DNA of 64,000 nt from Agapanthus africanus (taxonomy: Eukaryota > Streptophyta > Magnoliopsida > Asparagales > Amaryllidaceae): NCBI GenBank assembly GCA_030015575.1, contig JASDDO010000008.1, positions 81,073,965-81,137,964 on the forward strand. Reading direction: 5' to 3'. The notes beneath the pieces are model-generated. The model made no database searches, was not told where the DNA came from, and was given only the letters and a program-made list of their open reading frames with translations. Shown here piece after piece: positions 1 through 10,807 of the stretch; position 1 is the first letter of the stretch; each line of letters begins with the position of its first letter. The position numbers and the translations under genes were made by a program.

Positions 1-1956
1 ATGCTTTAGTTCACTAGTGAATGATGATGGAGCCCATAGGATTCTTGCTTGACTACCAGCAGTATGATGGCGATCATATACGTGGGAGCTGGGGTCTGTA
101 AGCACATCCTTAAAGTGTCCCTAGTCGTGGGAGTTTCGAGACAGGGCATCGATACTCCAGAGTAGACTAGTGTATACAGTCGAGACCCCGACGAGGGGCG
201 ATGGCCGGTCTCACAAGCCATTGGTATTAGTTGGTTCACCTAAGATGTATACAGGTGCTCATTGAGTTATGAGTACACCGGACAGGACTCGCCGGGAATC
301 TGCTAGTTGGTATTATACATATCGTCAGATAGCAATTCCCTGGTGACATGTGTACAGGTTAGTTCATCGACCTGAGATCGTCGTTTGTCTCATGTGAGTT
401 CCCACTGTGCTTAGATTACTACCCTACCACGCTCAAAAGAGTTGTGCAAACAGGTTTTAGTTGGATACAGTCCCGAGCCACATTGGAAGCAAGTGAGCGG
501 ATCGTCGGGGATTCGTCTCTCCCGGTATTGGGGTTGATGTCGCGCAGTGCACGGGTGATCATCACTAGGAATCCTCGGCCGAGGTAGTGGAGATTTACTG
601 ATTGGGATCAGTAGTTTCTCAGGTGGTGATGGGTTTCATGCCGACACGATTTATCGCGTTATTAGTGGTCTGACTTTATCCACCCCCCTAGACTCGATAT
701 GCGATACTCTTTAGACGAATGGACCGGACTGTATATACATTGTCACTGTCAGGCTCAGTAGGGTTTATAGATGAGTTCGCTCGTTAGCTTCCCTTCCAAT
801 CAATACATAGGCAAAACGTTACGTTCAGCTTGTACCTCTGACGTGCTAGGGGTTATACCCAGTGCCAGTGTGTTGATGAGTCATTAGAGTCCCCCACAGA
901 CACTTTCCCAAGTTCGGGCGAAACATTGTAGAGGCCGTATGGTGATATGGCAGGGTTCGGAAAAAGCACGTGCGTTTTCGCACATGTCGTTTTTCGGGCA
1001 GATAATACTGGTAGGCTTTGGTTTAAGCCGGAACCCAGTATTATACTGTGTAGATATAATATCTTTGTCTCAGTTGCATTTGTATTCGGTCGTAATACAA
1101 ATGCGGGTATGTTTATACTGATACAGAGTTATCCTGAAATTCGTTTCAGGATCACTTTTGGAAGTTGCCAGTTTCCAGTTTTCTATCTGCCGTATTTGAC
1201 ATTCGGTTAAATACGGATTTATCTTTTCTTTGGATGAGTGTAGAAGCTTCTAGAAGGTGGTGACTAGGTTCATGCATCTTGGTGAGTCATTAGTGCATTG
1301 ATTATTGCATTAAATGCTTTTGTGACTAGGTTTAAGTTCATTGGTTATCATTTAATGTATTCATACAAGGTGTCTTATGACTCATTCTTTTGGTTTAGTG
1401 CTAATGGTCACTCTCTTGTATCCTACACTCACCTCCCTCTTGCTATAAAGTGGCCGGCCATTCTATGATGAGGATGACATGTTGTTGTTTGAAAAGATTA
1501 AGGATTTTGGTTCATGGAAATTGATATACTCCATTTCTCATTTCGTATCGATCCAAAAGGCAACTTCATTAACCGTTCGTCCATAGCCTTGGACGTAACG
1601 AGATAAAGTGTTCTACTCATTCTCTACTTCATCTTGGTCGTCTCTTTTAGCAAATTTGAAGATCGAGTTGCCTCGGTTCAGAGGCGGAAGCCCGTTTAAA
1701 GATCCGTCGACGTGGTGCCACCTGGACGACAAGAATGGAGATCGAGGAGATCGGAGCAGCCGCAATAAGCGTGGGATGATGGTTGAAGACCGAAGGACTC
1801 GGATCGTTCGGTATAACTCTTCTACCCACTTTGTAGTTTGTTAGTTTAGCTTTAATGGCAGATCCGGGTTACGGTACACGATAGCGCCAGTTGTAAAAAG
1901 TTTTTGTTCCGCATTTGGCGTCTGTTAGACGGCCGGGGCGCTACCGTGGACTTACA
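1..1956 (+). repeat. Copia 5' LTR (left end off-window)
   Basis: Direct repeat of 7560-9517. It ends in TTACA one base before the primer site. TATAAAG at 1444-1450 is the likely TATA box and is followed at once by the palindrome TGGCCGGCCA, so U3 is upstream of about 1475 and R/U5 downstream. The LTR is rich in perfect stem-loops (see the separate entry). It has no coding content: the short open frames here are shadows. Confidence 0.85.
960..1216 (+). other. Run of perfect stem-loops in the Copia LTR
   Basis: Successive hairpins with unrelated sequences lie almost end to end. (1) CACGTGCG-TTTT-CGCACGTG, perfect in the 3' LTR (8527-8546), one mismatch here. (2) AATACTGG (1004-1011) pairs with CCAGTATT (1035-1042), enclosing a GGCTT/AAGCC stem. 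(3) GCATTTGTATT (1076-1086) pairs with an 11-nt perfect complement (1094-1104) across a 7-nt loop. (4) TCCTGAAA-TTCG-TTTCAGGA, 1132-1151. (5) CCGTATTT (1190-1197) pairs with AAATACGG (1209-1216). Overlapping 10-bp palindromes AGAAGCTTCT and CTTCTAGAAG follow at 1242-1256. The array is repeated in the 3' LTR at about 8520-8776. It lies in U3, so it is double-stranded promoter DNA and also part of the RNA 3' end. Function unknown. Confidence 0.8.
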
Positions 1957-1957
1957 G

Positions 1958-1970
1958 TGGTATCAGAGCC
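1958..1970 (+). other. Copia primer binding site (tRNA-Met type)
   Basis: TGGTATCAGAGCC lies one base after the LTR end. It is complementary to the 3' end of initiator tRNA-Met, the usual minus-strand primer of plant Copia elements and of Tekay-type chromoviruses. Confidence 0.85.
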
Positions 1971-2155
1971 TCACCATTAAGCTATACTAACTTGCGCTAA
2001 CACGTTTAAAATATCGATCGAACGAATTTCCGAAATCGCAATTTTCTGGCACAAAGGTTTCTGTCGATTTTTCAAAGGGCCTAAAAATAATTTTGCATGT
2101 CACAGAATATTGTGCAGGTGTTTTTAAGTATTACAGTAAAATTTGAGCACGTGAT

Positions 2156-2232
2156 CCAACAGTATAGCCGCGGATCCGCGGTCAAAGCTATGGTTTGACC
2201 GCGGAACCGCGGCAGCACTGTTGGAACAGTGC
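2156..2232 (+). other. Compound hairpin with CCGCGG module in the Copia leader
   Basis: CCAACAGT (2156-2163) pairs with ACTGTTGG (2217-2224), enclosing a 19-bp stem with one mismatch built from CCGCGGATCCGCGG-TCAAA and its complement around the loop GCTATGG. An overlapping alternative palindrome, GCACTGTT-GG-AACAGTGC, occupies 2215-2232. The 45-bp core (2168-2212) matches in length and layout a module in element F. It sits about 200 bp after the primer site, in the RNA leader. Leader hairpins can act in packaging or dimerisation of retroelement RNA; that role is inference only. Confidence 0.8.
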
Positions 2233-3391
2233 ACCAAATTTTCCAGAGAGCTTCTAACTGTAAATTGTGGTTTCTTGGTACTATTTGTTTGGGCCCAGAT
2301 TTTGTTACTGTACAGCAGATGTACGTGGGGCCCACTTCGGGAAATTTAGTCGATCGAAATTTTAAATTTGTTAGTATGCAGTATTTACATTATATCTCCG
2401 ACCGGGAATGTCATTTGATCGGTAAACCGCGTCTGATTGCTATAGTTCTTTTAGACGGGTTTGCGAACGTGACATTCGCGTTGATGTTCTGTGTTGTGCT
2501 GTAATGTTGCGGATATGTCGTGATGGATAGCAGGGTGCAATGATAGTGCAGTTTGAATTTATTTGTACATTTGATATTGCGGGGCGAGCGTCCAACATGT
2601 GGACTGCCGTTACTGCCTGTTTGTATAATATTCTTTTGGGGCACGACCGGGTCAAGGTCGATGTACCCGTTGTACATATTTTTATTTCTGTACTAGGTTT
2701 ATCCCGCGAAGGAGTGCACGGATAGCCGGGTTCTGGAGGGCAACGGGTCAGTATCTCATGGCTTTGAGAGGCAAAGGGACATCACTCTAGAATTGGCAGA
2801 CTATTCGCCGCACTCGTAGGGGGTACAGGTTGACCCAAGGAGGGGTGCTCAATTTACCGGATTCCATGAAGTGCCGGGTGTTCCATTCACTATGCTGTGG
2901 GGGACTACCTCGCTTCAGGTTTTGGCGGGTAACTTGCCGCACCCGTAGGGGTCTAGGTTTCATTGCACAGGCTATCCACACGACCAGGGGAACGTCAGGT
3001 TTCAGCAACGGCTCTGTGAAACCCGGGGATCCCAGATTATCTGTAATGTTCTGTGATGCTTATTACTTTTCTGTAATGTTGCATATTATCACGCCTGGAG
3101 CGATTATTGTATATTGGTATATATACTATTAGATGTTGTAATGTTTTACACCCGCGCTAGTCCAGCCCCCGCTCTGTCGTTAGTTAAGTAACCTAACGGG
3201 TGATGACGGGACCCAGTGACGAATGCGGATGGCATATACATACATTTTATTTTCGTTCTTTTCTGGTGTGATTGATTGATGGGACTGCGTTGATTCTTAT
3301 CAATGCAAGATAAAACAAACCTATATTTAATGTTGTTGGAACAAATTTTAAAAGGTGTTATTACAAAGATGTTTCCTTTTGTTTTGCATAG

Positions 3392-3960
3392 TGATATTCA
3401 GTTAGAATATCCAGCACCTCATTCGACGAGGCAAGGGCCGAGATCCCTTCACCGGGAGTGACCCCTTGGGCAGAAGTTTACGTCAGGGTAATAACTTCAA
3501 TATAGTCGATTACAAGTTGCTTTGCATCACGGTATTCAGCGAGAATATCCTGCACCTCATTCCACGAGGAAAGAGCCGAGATCCCTTCACCGGGAGTGAC
3601 CTCTTTAGCAAAGGTTTTTCGCCACTATATTTTCTATAAAAAGCTATCAGTTTCCTTCAACGAGATCAAGTTCATTACGTTAAAGGTTTTTCGCCAAAAA
3701 CCAGCCGTAGCCCTCCGTCATTTCTTATGGATAGTCAGTAGTATTCAAGCTATGCATTTGACCAACGTCAGGGCATAGTGTTTGATAGCTGCTGGGGTAT
3801 TTCATATGTTGCATAGATAGATGTGTTGGTTTGGGACAGTCGTTCTGCCATTTGGCCAACGTCAGGGGCATGTGCGGGTGGGTTCAAATTAACCTGGACA
3901 ATGACGGGTAGAACTTGGCATGTGACTTATGACATTTTGACCAACGCCAAGGTTATAAGA
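3392..3960 (+). repeat. Degenerate tandem repeats in the Copia interior
   Basis: A segment of about 75 bp containing CGAGATCCCTTCACCGGGAG occurs at 3392 and again 139 bp later. AAGGTTTTTCGCCA recurs at about 3611 and 3685. A word of the type TTGACCAACGTCAGGG recurs about every 90 bp at 3757, 3850 and 3936. No coding frame is seen. This is old tandem expansion in the non-coding interior. Confidence 0.6.
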
Positions 3961-4489
3961 GCATGAGGTAAAAATCACATCGGGAGTTTCAAACATACAG
4001 CAAACTTGCCAGGCATGCGCATACCTTCTGGAGTGTGATAACTTGAGTGGCTTCCATCAAGTTATCATGCGATGATAGTTGGATCCCGATTCTCACTGAT
4101 GAGTTGATATACTATTCGGGTGATCCCGACTAATTCTTCTTTCAGGTTTGGAGGAGAATTTGAGATTACAGTGGGAGGATTCCAGATTAGATAAAGTGAT
4201 AACCATTCTGATCTAGGTTAGAGTGCACGCAGAGTGTTTCTTTTCTCTCTCTCTCTTTGGCAGCGACCTTTGACCGACCCTAGACTATGATTCAGTGACC
4301 AAGTTGACTGAACCTTCTTAAAATACTGGCTTTTGGATTGTCTAAAGTTGCATAAGTCATTGCCGCTCCTTCTTTTACCCTTTGTATTTCTCAGAACACC
4401 CCGTATTACTACGGACATCCACTTCCATTGGATAGATCCATCGTATGGTTATATACGAACTCGAAGGGACTTCTTCGAGGATGGATCCA

Positions 4490-5030
4490 GGTTCAGGAGA
4501 AATATAATTGGTTTATTCAGTTGTCTTTTGTTATCACCTTCTCTCAGGTTGCGAGGGCTCCTTGGTTTAGGAGAGTACACCTATTACGCTTATTAGATAG
4601 TCTTCTTCCAAACCATAGGCAGGTGCCGAAAGGTAGGGAATGAAGAAAACCAATTAGCTTAAGCGGAGGTGTGCAGAAGGTAATATGTAAAGACAAGATA
4701 AAGGGATTAGAAAGAGGGCAAAGTAAATTGCGACTGTTATCATTCACGACCAAACCGCGTACTTCATCGCCACTCCTACTTCACCTTTGCTTTTTCCCCA
4801 GTTCGGGAGAAATAGAATAAGGTATTATTCAGTTGTCTTTTATCATCACCTTCTCTCAAGATACGAGTACTCCTGGGTTGAGGAGGGTACACCTATTATG
4901 CTTACTAGATAGTCTTCTTCCAAACCATAGGCTGGTGCCGAATGGTAGGGAAGGAAGAAAACCATTTAGCCTAATAAAGGTGTACAGAAGGTAACGACTA
5001 AAGACAAATAAAGAGATTTGGAGAGATGGC
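4490..5030 (+). repeat. 312-bp tandem duplication in the Copia interior
   Basis: The block starting near 4490 recurs with an offset of about 312 bp. Shared landmarks are ATTCAGTTGTCTTTT at 4515 and 4827, and TAGTCTTCTTCCAAACCATA in both copies. The units have diverged clearly, so the duplication is older than the split of the two LTRs. No reading frame spans it. Confidence 0.65.
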
Positions 5031-6599
5031 AAGGAGATATACGGTTAAAGTCATGAATTGGATTATGGAAGAGGCATTACTAGGAATACCAGGATACCCC
5101 TACGAAACATTTTCATGTTTCAGTTTCACTGTGCATTGTTAATTATAAACTGATTTCCCGATTAGATACTTACTCAAAGGTATGTATTTACCAGGTTTCA
5201 TTCTCATATCTGTACGGTTTTACAGATGATGAGTAGGAGTAAGTTATTGGGAATTAGGTGATCGCCCTCATTATATCGGAATTCGTTGTAATTGGTGATA
5301 TTTGAAGAAATCACCTGGGTACAGTTTTTAACCTACGATGCACAGGTTATGAGTTATTCAACTCAGCGGACTTATGCAGAGTGTATTGTATATTATCCAG
5401 TGTCCATCAGGATAAAGGGGTAGGTCCTCGTACTATGTTCTGTTTACTTGTGACTTCTCTAGTTTTTAGACAAGTGTTTCGTAGAAATACAATGTCTAAG
5501 TTTTGAGAAATTATGGGTATAGGAATAAAGTAGAGAACCAGGTATCGCAAGTATCGGGATTCTTCAAAGAGATTGAGGATGTAGATTCTTGTGATTAGTA
5601 TTCAGTTGATAGTAATGGTTTTGAGAAACTTGTTTCTCTTTCAGATTACTCATAATTGGATGGATTCCTAAGTTGAGTAATGCTGAGTAGCCACTTTCCA
5701 TTAAGTTGATATGCACTGGAGACAGCTGCATGTTTTGAATCTGGTTCCAATTAAATTAGTGCCTCTGTTTCTGTATTGGATATAGAATGGTTCATATCTT
5801 AACGATGTTAAGGTAAGGGGAGTTGTCCAGCTTATGCTTAAAACCAGACACTGGATAACTCAAGGCACGTTTCTGTAATGGCAGTTTGTGGGTTGACCCT
5901 GGCTTTGACAAGGGTTGACATTTCTACCATCTGGAAGATCAATAGTGATATTGTTCTTGACTCGCCACAGTTTTATTAAAATGGATTTTTTCAGAAAACA
6001 ATAGTGGGAGTATGGTAGAACTGGAAGTGATTCCAGAACCGCAAACGATTACGGAAAATTTAATAGGACCTATATATTCAATCAGGTTTGACATTCTAAT
6101 AGCCACTCCGCAGATATGGTGGGTAACCTCAGACACTCGAGAGGTACTCCGGTAGCCTCAAGGACGGTGACAGGGAGGTTCTTGTTTACCCAGACTTGAC
6201 ACTACTGTTGTTCCAGACTATGAGACCCGGCAAGAGGATAAGTATAACGTCGTTCTAAACATGCTTTAAAAGTGTACGTAGACATTATTCTGCCAGAGGG
6301 TTGTCGTAGTCAATGGGAGCAGCGGAAGCATAGTGGGAAAGTAGCTTATGTCTATTTATAGACTTGAGCAGATATAGCGGAGATAGGATCATCAAATTTT
6401 GATGTGACAGTCATAGGTTTGACTTCATCAGAATAGGGGATGGATCTATTAAGAAGGTAGTAGGGTGTGATGTCCTGGTATTTGGATGACATACACAGAG
6501 TAGGAAGTAAAATTCCTATACTACAATCGGTTGTACTTTAGTCTTCACACAGTTGTTTCTCCGCAAAGGACATGGATATAATATCAGACATTCTGGTTA

Positions 6600-7320
6600 C
6601 TAGATCTATGGTTTTTAGATCTAGATTTGGGTAGTTTCCCAATATGGATACTTTGACAGTATTCTAATGGTATTTAGAATAGTAGACTCCTGGCATGGTG
6701 GTGTACCTGCAGGTGATGGAGTCACCCTCTCTAAAGGTGACTTACAGACTAAAGGAAAGAGAGATGTACATGATTGGCAGATCATTTGCTTAGGCAATTG
6801 AGTCGACCATGAGATGTCAAGTACCACACCAGATGTTGTTTTTGCACTTGATGCGATAAGTTTATATTAATCCAATCCTGAAGAAATATAAGGAAGCAGT
6901 TATAGAACATAAGTGCATGTTTTAAGGATTTGATGACGGCAGCCTCCTTCGGGAGACGGTCATCATTCCAGGCTTCCAAGGTGACATAGATGACAGAGTG
7001 ATTGTCAGAGTTATAATTTTTCCTCTGGAGAGGGACAGTATTATGGACAGGTGGTCCAAGAGGATACTGTGGGAGGCATGGTGCTGGATACTGATTAGGT
7101 TCAGTTATCAAAACGGTCTAAGAAGTTTGGATTTGGAGTTCATTCATGGACTAGGTCTCATCAGATATCCAGACATATTCTAAGACAGGTATTGCTTAAT
7201 TCGAGAGATGGTTTTCTCCGCGAACTTGAGATTGAGAGAGACATAGAAAGAAACATCAGGGCAGATCCACTCACTGAGGCTATTTCTCGAACACAAGAGT
7301 TTTACAAACTAGCTTTGTGA
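6600..7320 (+). pseudogene. Copia pol remnant (RT/RNase H end)
   Basis: Short conserved words of the Copia pol C-terminus are seen, such as GVTLSK, a PDVVFALDA stretch resembling the usual PDVSYALSA, and finally NIRADPLTEA, the variant here of the NIADPLTK motif that closes RNase H. Order and spacing before the purine tract at 7400 fit a Copia pol end. The region is broken many times and makes no protein. Confidence 0.6.
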
Positions 7321-7411
7321 AACTGATTAGTAGAGGAGTTGGATGTTCGGTATCACACGGGCTGTGAGTATTCGACATCGCAATAATTAGCCTTGAGTGC
7401 AAGTGGAAGAT

Positions 7412-9517
7412 TGTTGGAGATTGTTGGAGATAGTGCCCTCAAAGTCAATTATTGGATCGCAGGTACGTGATTGCAATGATTGAGTCAGGACTTATACCGA
7501 TATGACAGTCTTACTCAAGATGATAGTATGCTATCTGGTTTGACTTTATCATCGTATATATGCTTTAGTTCACTATTGCATGATGATGGAGCCCATTGGA
7601 TTCTTGCTTGACTACCAGCAGTATGATGGCGATCATATACGTGGGAGCTGGGGTCTGTAAGCACATCCTTAAAGTGTCCCTAGTCGTGGGAGTTTCGAGA
7701 CAGGGCATTGATACTCCAGAGTAGACTAGTGTATACAGTCGAGACCCCGACGAGGGGCGATGGCCGGTCTCACAAGCCATTGGTGTTAGTTGGTTCACCT
7801 AAGATGTATACAGGTGCTCATTGAGTTATGAGTACACCGGACAGGACTCGCCGGGAATCTGCTAGTTGGTATTATACATATCGTCAGATAGCAATTTCCT
7901 GGTGACATGTGTACAGGTTAGTTCATCGACCTGAGATCGTCGTTTGTCTCATGTGAGTTCCCACTGTGCTTAGATTACTACCCTACCACGCTCAAAAGAG
8001 TTGTGCAAACAGGTTTTAGTTGGGTACAGTCCCGAGCCACATTGGAGGCAAGTGAGCGGATCGTCGGGGATTCGTCTCTCCCGGTATAGGGGGTTGATGT
8101 CGCGCAGTGCACGGGTGGCCATCACTAGGAATCCTCGGCCGAGGTAGTGGAGATTTACTGATTGGGATCAGTAGTTTCTCAGGTGGTGATGGGTTTCATG
8201 CCGACACGATTTATCGCGTTATTAGGGGTCTGGCTTTATCCACCCCCCTAGACTCGATATGCGATACTCTTTAGACGAATGGACCGGACTGTATATACAT
8301 TGTCACTGTCAGGCTCAGTAGGGTTTATAGATGAGTTCGCTCGTCAGCTTCCCTTCCAATCAATACATAGGCAAAACGTTACGTGCAGCTTGTACCTCTG
8401 ACGTGCTAGGGGTTATACCCAGTGCCAGTATGTTGATGAGTCATTAGAGTCCCCTACAGACACTTTCCCAAGTTCGGGCGAAACGTTGTAGAGGCCGTAT
8501 GGTGATATGGCAGGGTTCGGAAAAAGCACGTGCGTTTTCGCACGTGTCGTTTTTCGGGCAGACAATACTGGTAGGCTTTGGTTTAAGCCGGAACCCAGTA
8601 TTATACTGTGTAGATATAATATCTTTGTCTTAGTTGCATTTGTATTCGGTCGTAATACAAATGCGGGTATGTTTATACTGATACGAAGTTATCCTGAAAT
8701 TCATTTCAGGATCACTTTTGGAAGTTGCCAGTTTCCAGTTTTCTATCTGCCGTATTTGACATTCGGTTAAATGCGGATTTATCTTTTCTTTGGATGAGTG
8801 TAGAAGCTTCTAGAAGATGGTGACTAGGTTCATGCATCTTGGTGAGTTATTAGTGCATTGATTATTGCATTAAATGCTTTTGTGACTAGGTTTAAGTTTA
8901 TTGGTTATCATTTAATGCATTCATACAAGGTGTCTTATGACTCATTCTTTTGGTTTAGTGCTAATGGTCACTCTCTTGTATCCTACACTCACCTCCCTCT
9001 TGCTATAAAGTGGCCGGCCATTCTATGATGAGGATGACATGGTTGTTGTTTGAAAAGATTAAGGATTTTGGTTCATGGAAATTGATATACTCCATTTCTC
9101 ATTTCGTATCGATCCAAAAGGCAACTTCATTAACCGTTCGTCCATAGCCTTGGACGTAACGAGACAAAGTGTTCTGCTCATTCTCTACTTCATCTTGGTC
9201 GTCTCTTTTAGCAAATTTGACGATCGAGTTGCCTCGGTTCAGAGGCGGGAGCCCGTTTAAAGATCCGTCGACGTGGTGCCACCTGGACGACAAGACTGGA
9301 GATCGAGGAGATCGGAGCAGCCGCAACAAGCGTGGGATGATGGTTGAAGACCGAAGGACTCAGATCGTTCGGTATAACTCTTCTACCCACTTTGTAGTTT
9401 GTTAGTTTAGCTTTAATGGCAGATCCGGGTTACGGTACACGATAGCACCAGTTGTAAAAAGTTTTTATTCCGCATTTGGCGTCTGTTAGACGGCCGGGGC
9501 GCTTCCGTGGACTTACA
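7412..9517 (+). repeat. Copia 3' LTR
   Basis: Complete 2106-bp LTR starting TGTTGGAGA after a purine tract and ending TTACA. The TATA box copy is at 9004-9010. About 40 differences from the 5' LTR were counted by eye over 1.96 kb. The LTR is directly followed by the reverse transcriptase region of chromovirus A. Confidence 0.85.
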
Positions 9518-10807
9518 GTTAGCAGAATTGAAAAAGTAAATAGAAGACCTCCTCAGCAAGGGGTTCATTCGTCCAAGTACTTCTCCGTGGGGCGCTCCAG
9601 TTTTACTAGTGAAGGACGATTCGTTACGCATGTGTATTGACTACCAGGTGTTGAACCGGGTTACGATTAAAAACAAGTATCATATACCTCGGATTGATGC
9701 CTTGTTTGATCAGTTATGTGATGCTCGTGTGTTCTCTAAGTTGGATCTTCGGTCGGGCACCATCAAGTTCGAGTTAAAGCGGAGGATGTATGCAATACAG
9801 CTTTCAGAACTCGATACGGTCATTATGAGTATTTAGTGATGCCATTCGGTGTTACTAATGCCCCAGCCGTATTCATGGACTTAATGAACCGAGTTTTCTC
9901 GCAGTACATCGATCAGTTTGTCGTAGTTTTCATCGACGACATTCTCGTGTACTCCAAAAGCAAGGAGGAGCATGCCGAGCATCTGAGGATCGTATTACAT
10001 ATACTGAGACAGGAAAAGTTATATGCCAAACTTAGTAAATGCGAATTTTAGCTTGAACGAGTTCAGTTTTTGGGCCATATCGTTTTCGGAGATGGTATCT
10101 CAGTAGCCTCGGTAAAAATTGAAGCAGTGAAAGATTAGCCAGCACCAAAGTCAGTAGCAGGATTAGAAGTTTCTTGGGACTCACATGCTACTACCGGAGA
10201 TTTGTTAAATGTTTTAAGCGAGCGGCTAAGCTGTTGACAAGGCTTTATTGTTCGTATGGTCAGAAGAATACAACCGAGCGTTCGAGTTATTAAAAGAAAA
10301 ACTCACAACTGCACTCATATTAATCGTACCAGATGGGACAGGAGAACCAGTGATTCATAGTGACGGTTCCGGTAAGGGGCTAGGCTGCGTCTTGATGCAG
10401 CATGTGAGTGTTGTAGCTTATGCCTTGCATCAATTGAGGACGCACGATAAGAAGTACCCAACCCATGATTTAAAGTTAGCTGCAGTGAGCTCTGAAGATT
10501 TAGAGGCATTATCTTTTGGGAGAACGAGTGAAAGTCTATACGGACCATAAGAGCCTGAAATATGTATTAACGCAAAAGGAGCTAAATATGAGACATTGCA
10601 GGTGGTTGGAGTTCATGGCTGATTATAATCTTGATTTACAATATCACCCAGAGAAGATAAATGTTGTACCAGATGCTTTCAGCCGGAGACCAACATCGAT
10701 GTTGTTAACTATCCAGAAGGAAATCCTTGATGAGTTTTGGAGACTTGATTTGGAAGTGGTAGAACAGGGGACACACGGACAGTATTAGCAACTACAAGTG
10801 CAGTCTT
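9518..10807 (+). mobile_element. Chromovirus A, RT and RNase H part
   Basis: Ty3/Gypsy pol of the Tekay/Del-like chromovirus type. The reverse transcriptase shows [16 protein letters not shown], a FSKLDLRSG block, [10 protein letters not shown] and the catalytic FIDDILVYS; the RNase H domain ends with [15 protein letters not shown]. The left end is cut by the Copia insertion and the right end by element E, which splits A between RNase H and integrase. gag and protease should lie left of the window. Together with 20889-22372 this is one fossil element with many breaks, older than the Copia and E inside it. Confidence 0.85.

Larger units (their letters stand above)
1..9517 (+). mobile_element. 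Ty1/Copia LTR retrotransposon, decayed interior
   Basis: Two long direct repeats (1-1956 and 7412-9517) flank a 5.4-kb interior. The 5' LTR is followed by a tRNA-Met-type primer site (TGGTATCAGAGCC). The 3' LTR is preceded by the polypurine/LTR junction AAGTGGAAGATTGTTGGA, a hallmark of plant Copia elements. By alignment to the 3' LTR, about 148 bp of the 5' LTR lie off the left edge. The LTRs differ at roughly 2% of sites by eye, so the insertion is fairly recent (of the order of a million years at commonly used plant rates). The interior is heavily broken: only the C-terminal part of pol is recognisable, so the copy is a fossil or was mobilised in trans. The 3' LTR abuts chromovirus A pol upstream of RT, showing that it inserted into A; GTTAG after 9517 is the predicted target-site duplication, but its partner is off-window. 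Confidence 0.85.

Noticed and set aside
2168-2212. Cloning linker or vector artefact (SacII-BamHI-like CCGCGGATCCGCGG)
   Set aside because: Diverged forms with the same spacing recur in four places of another element in native context, so it is genomic.
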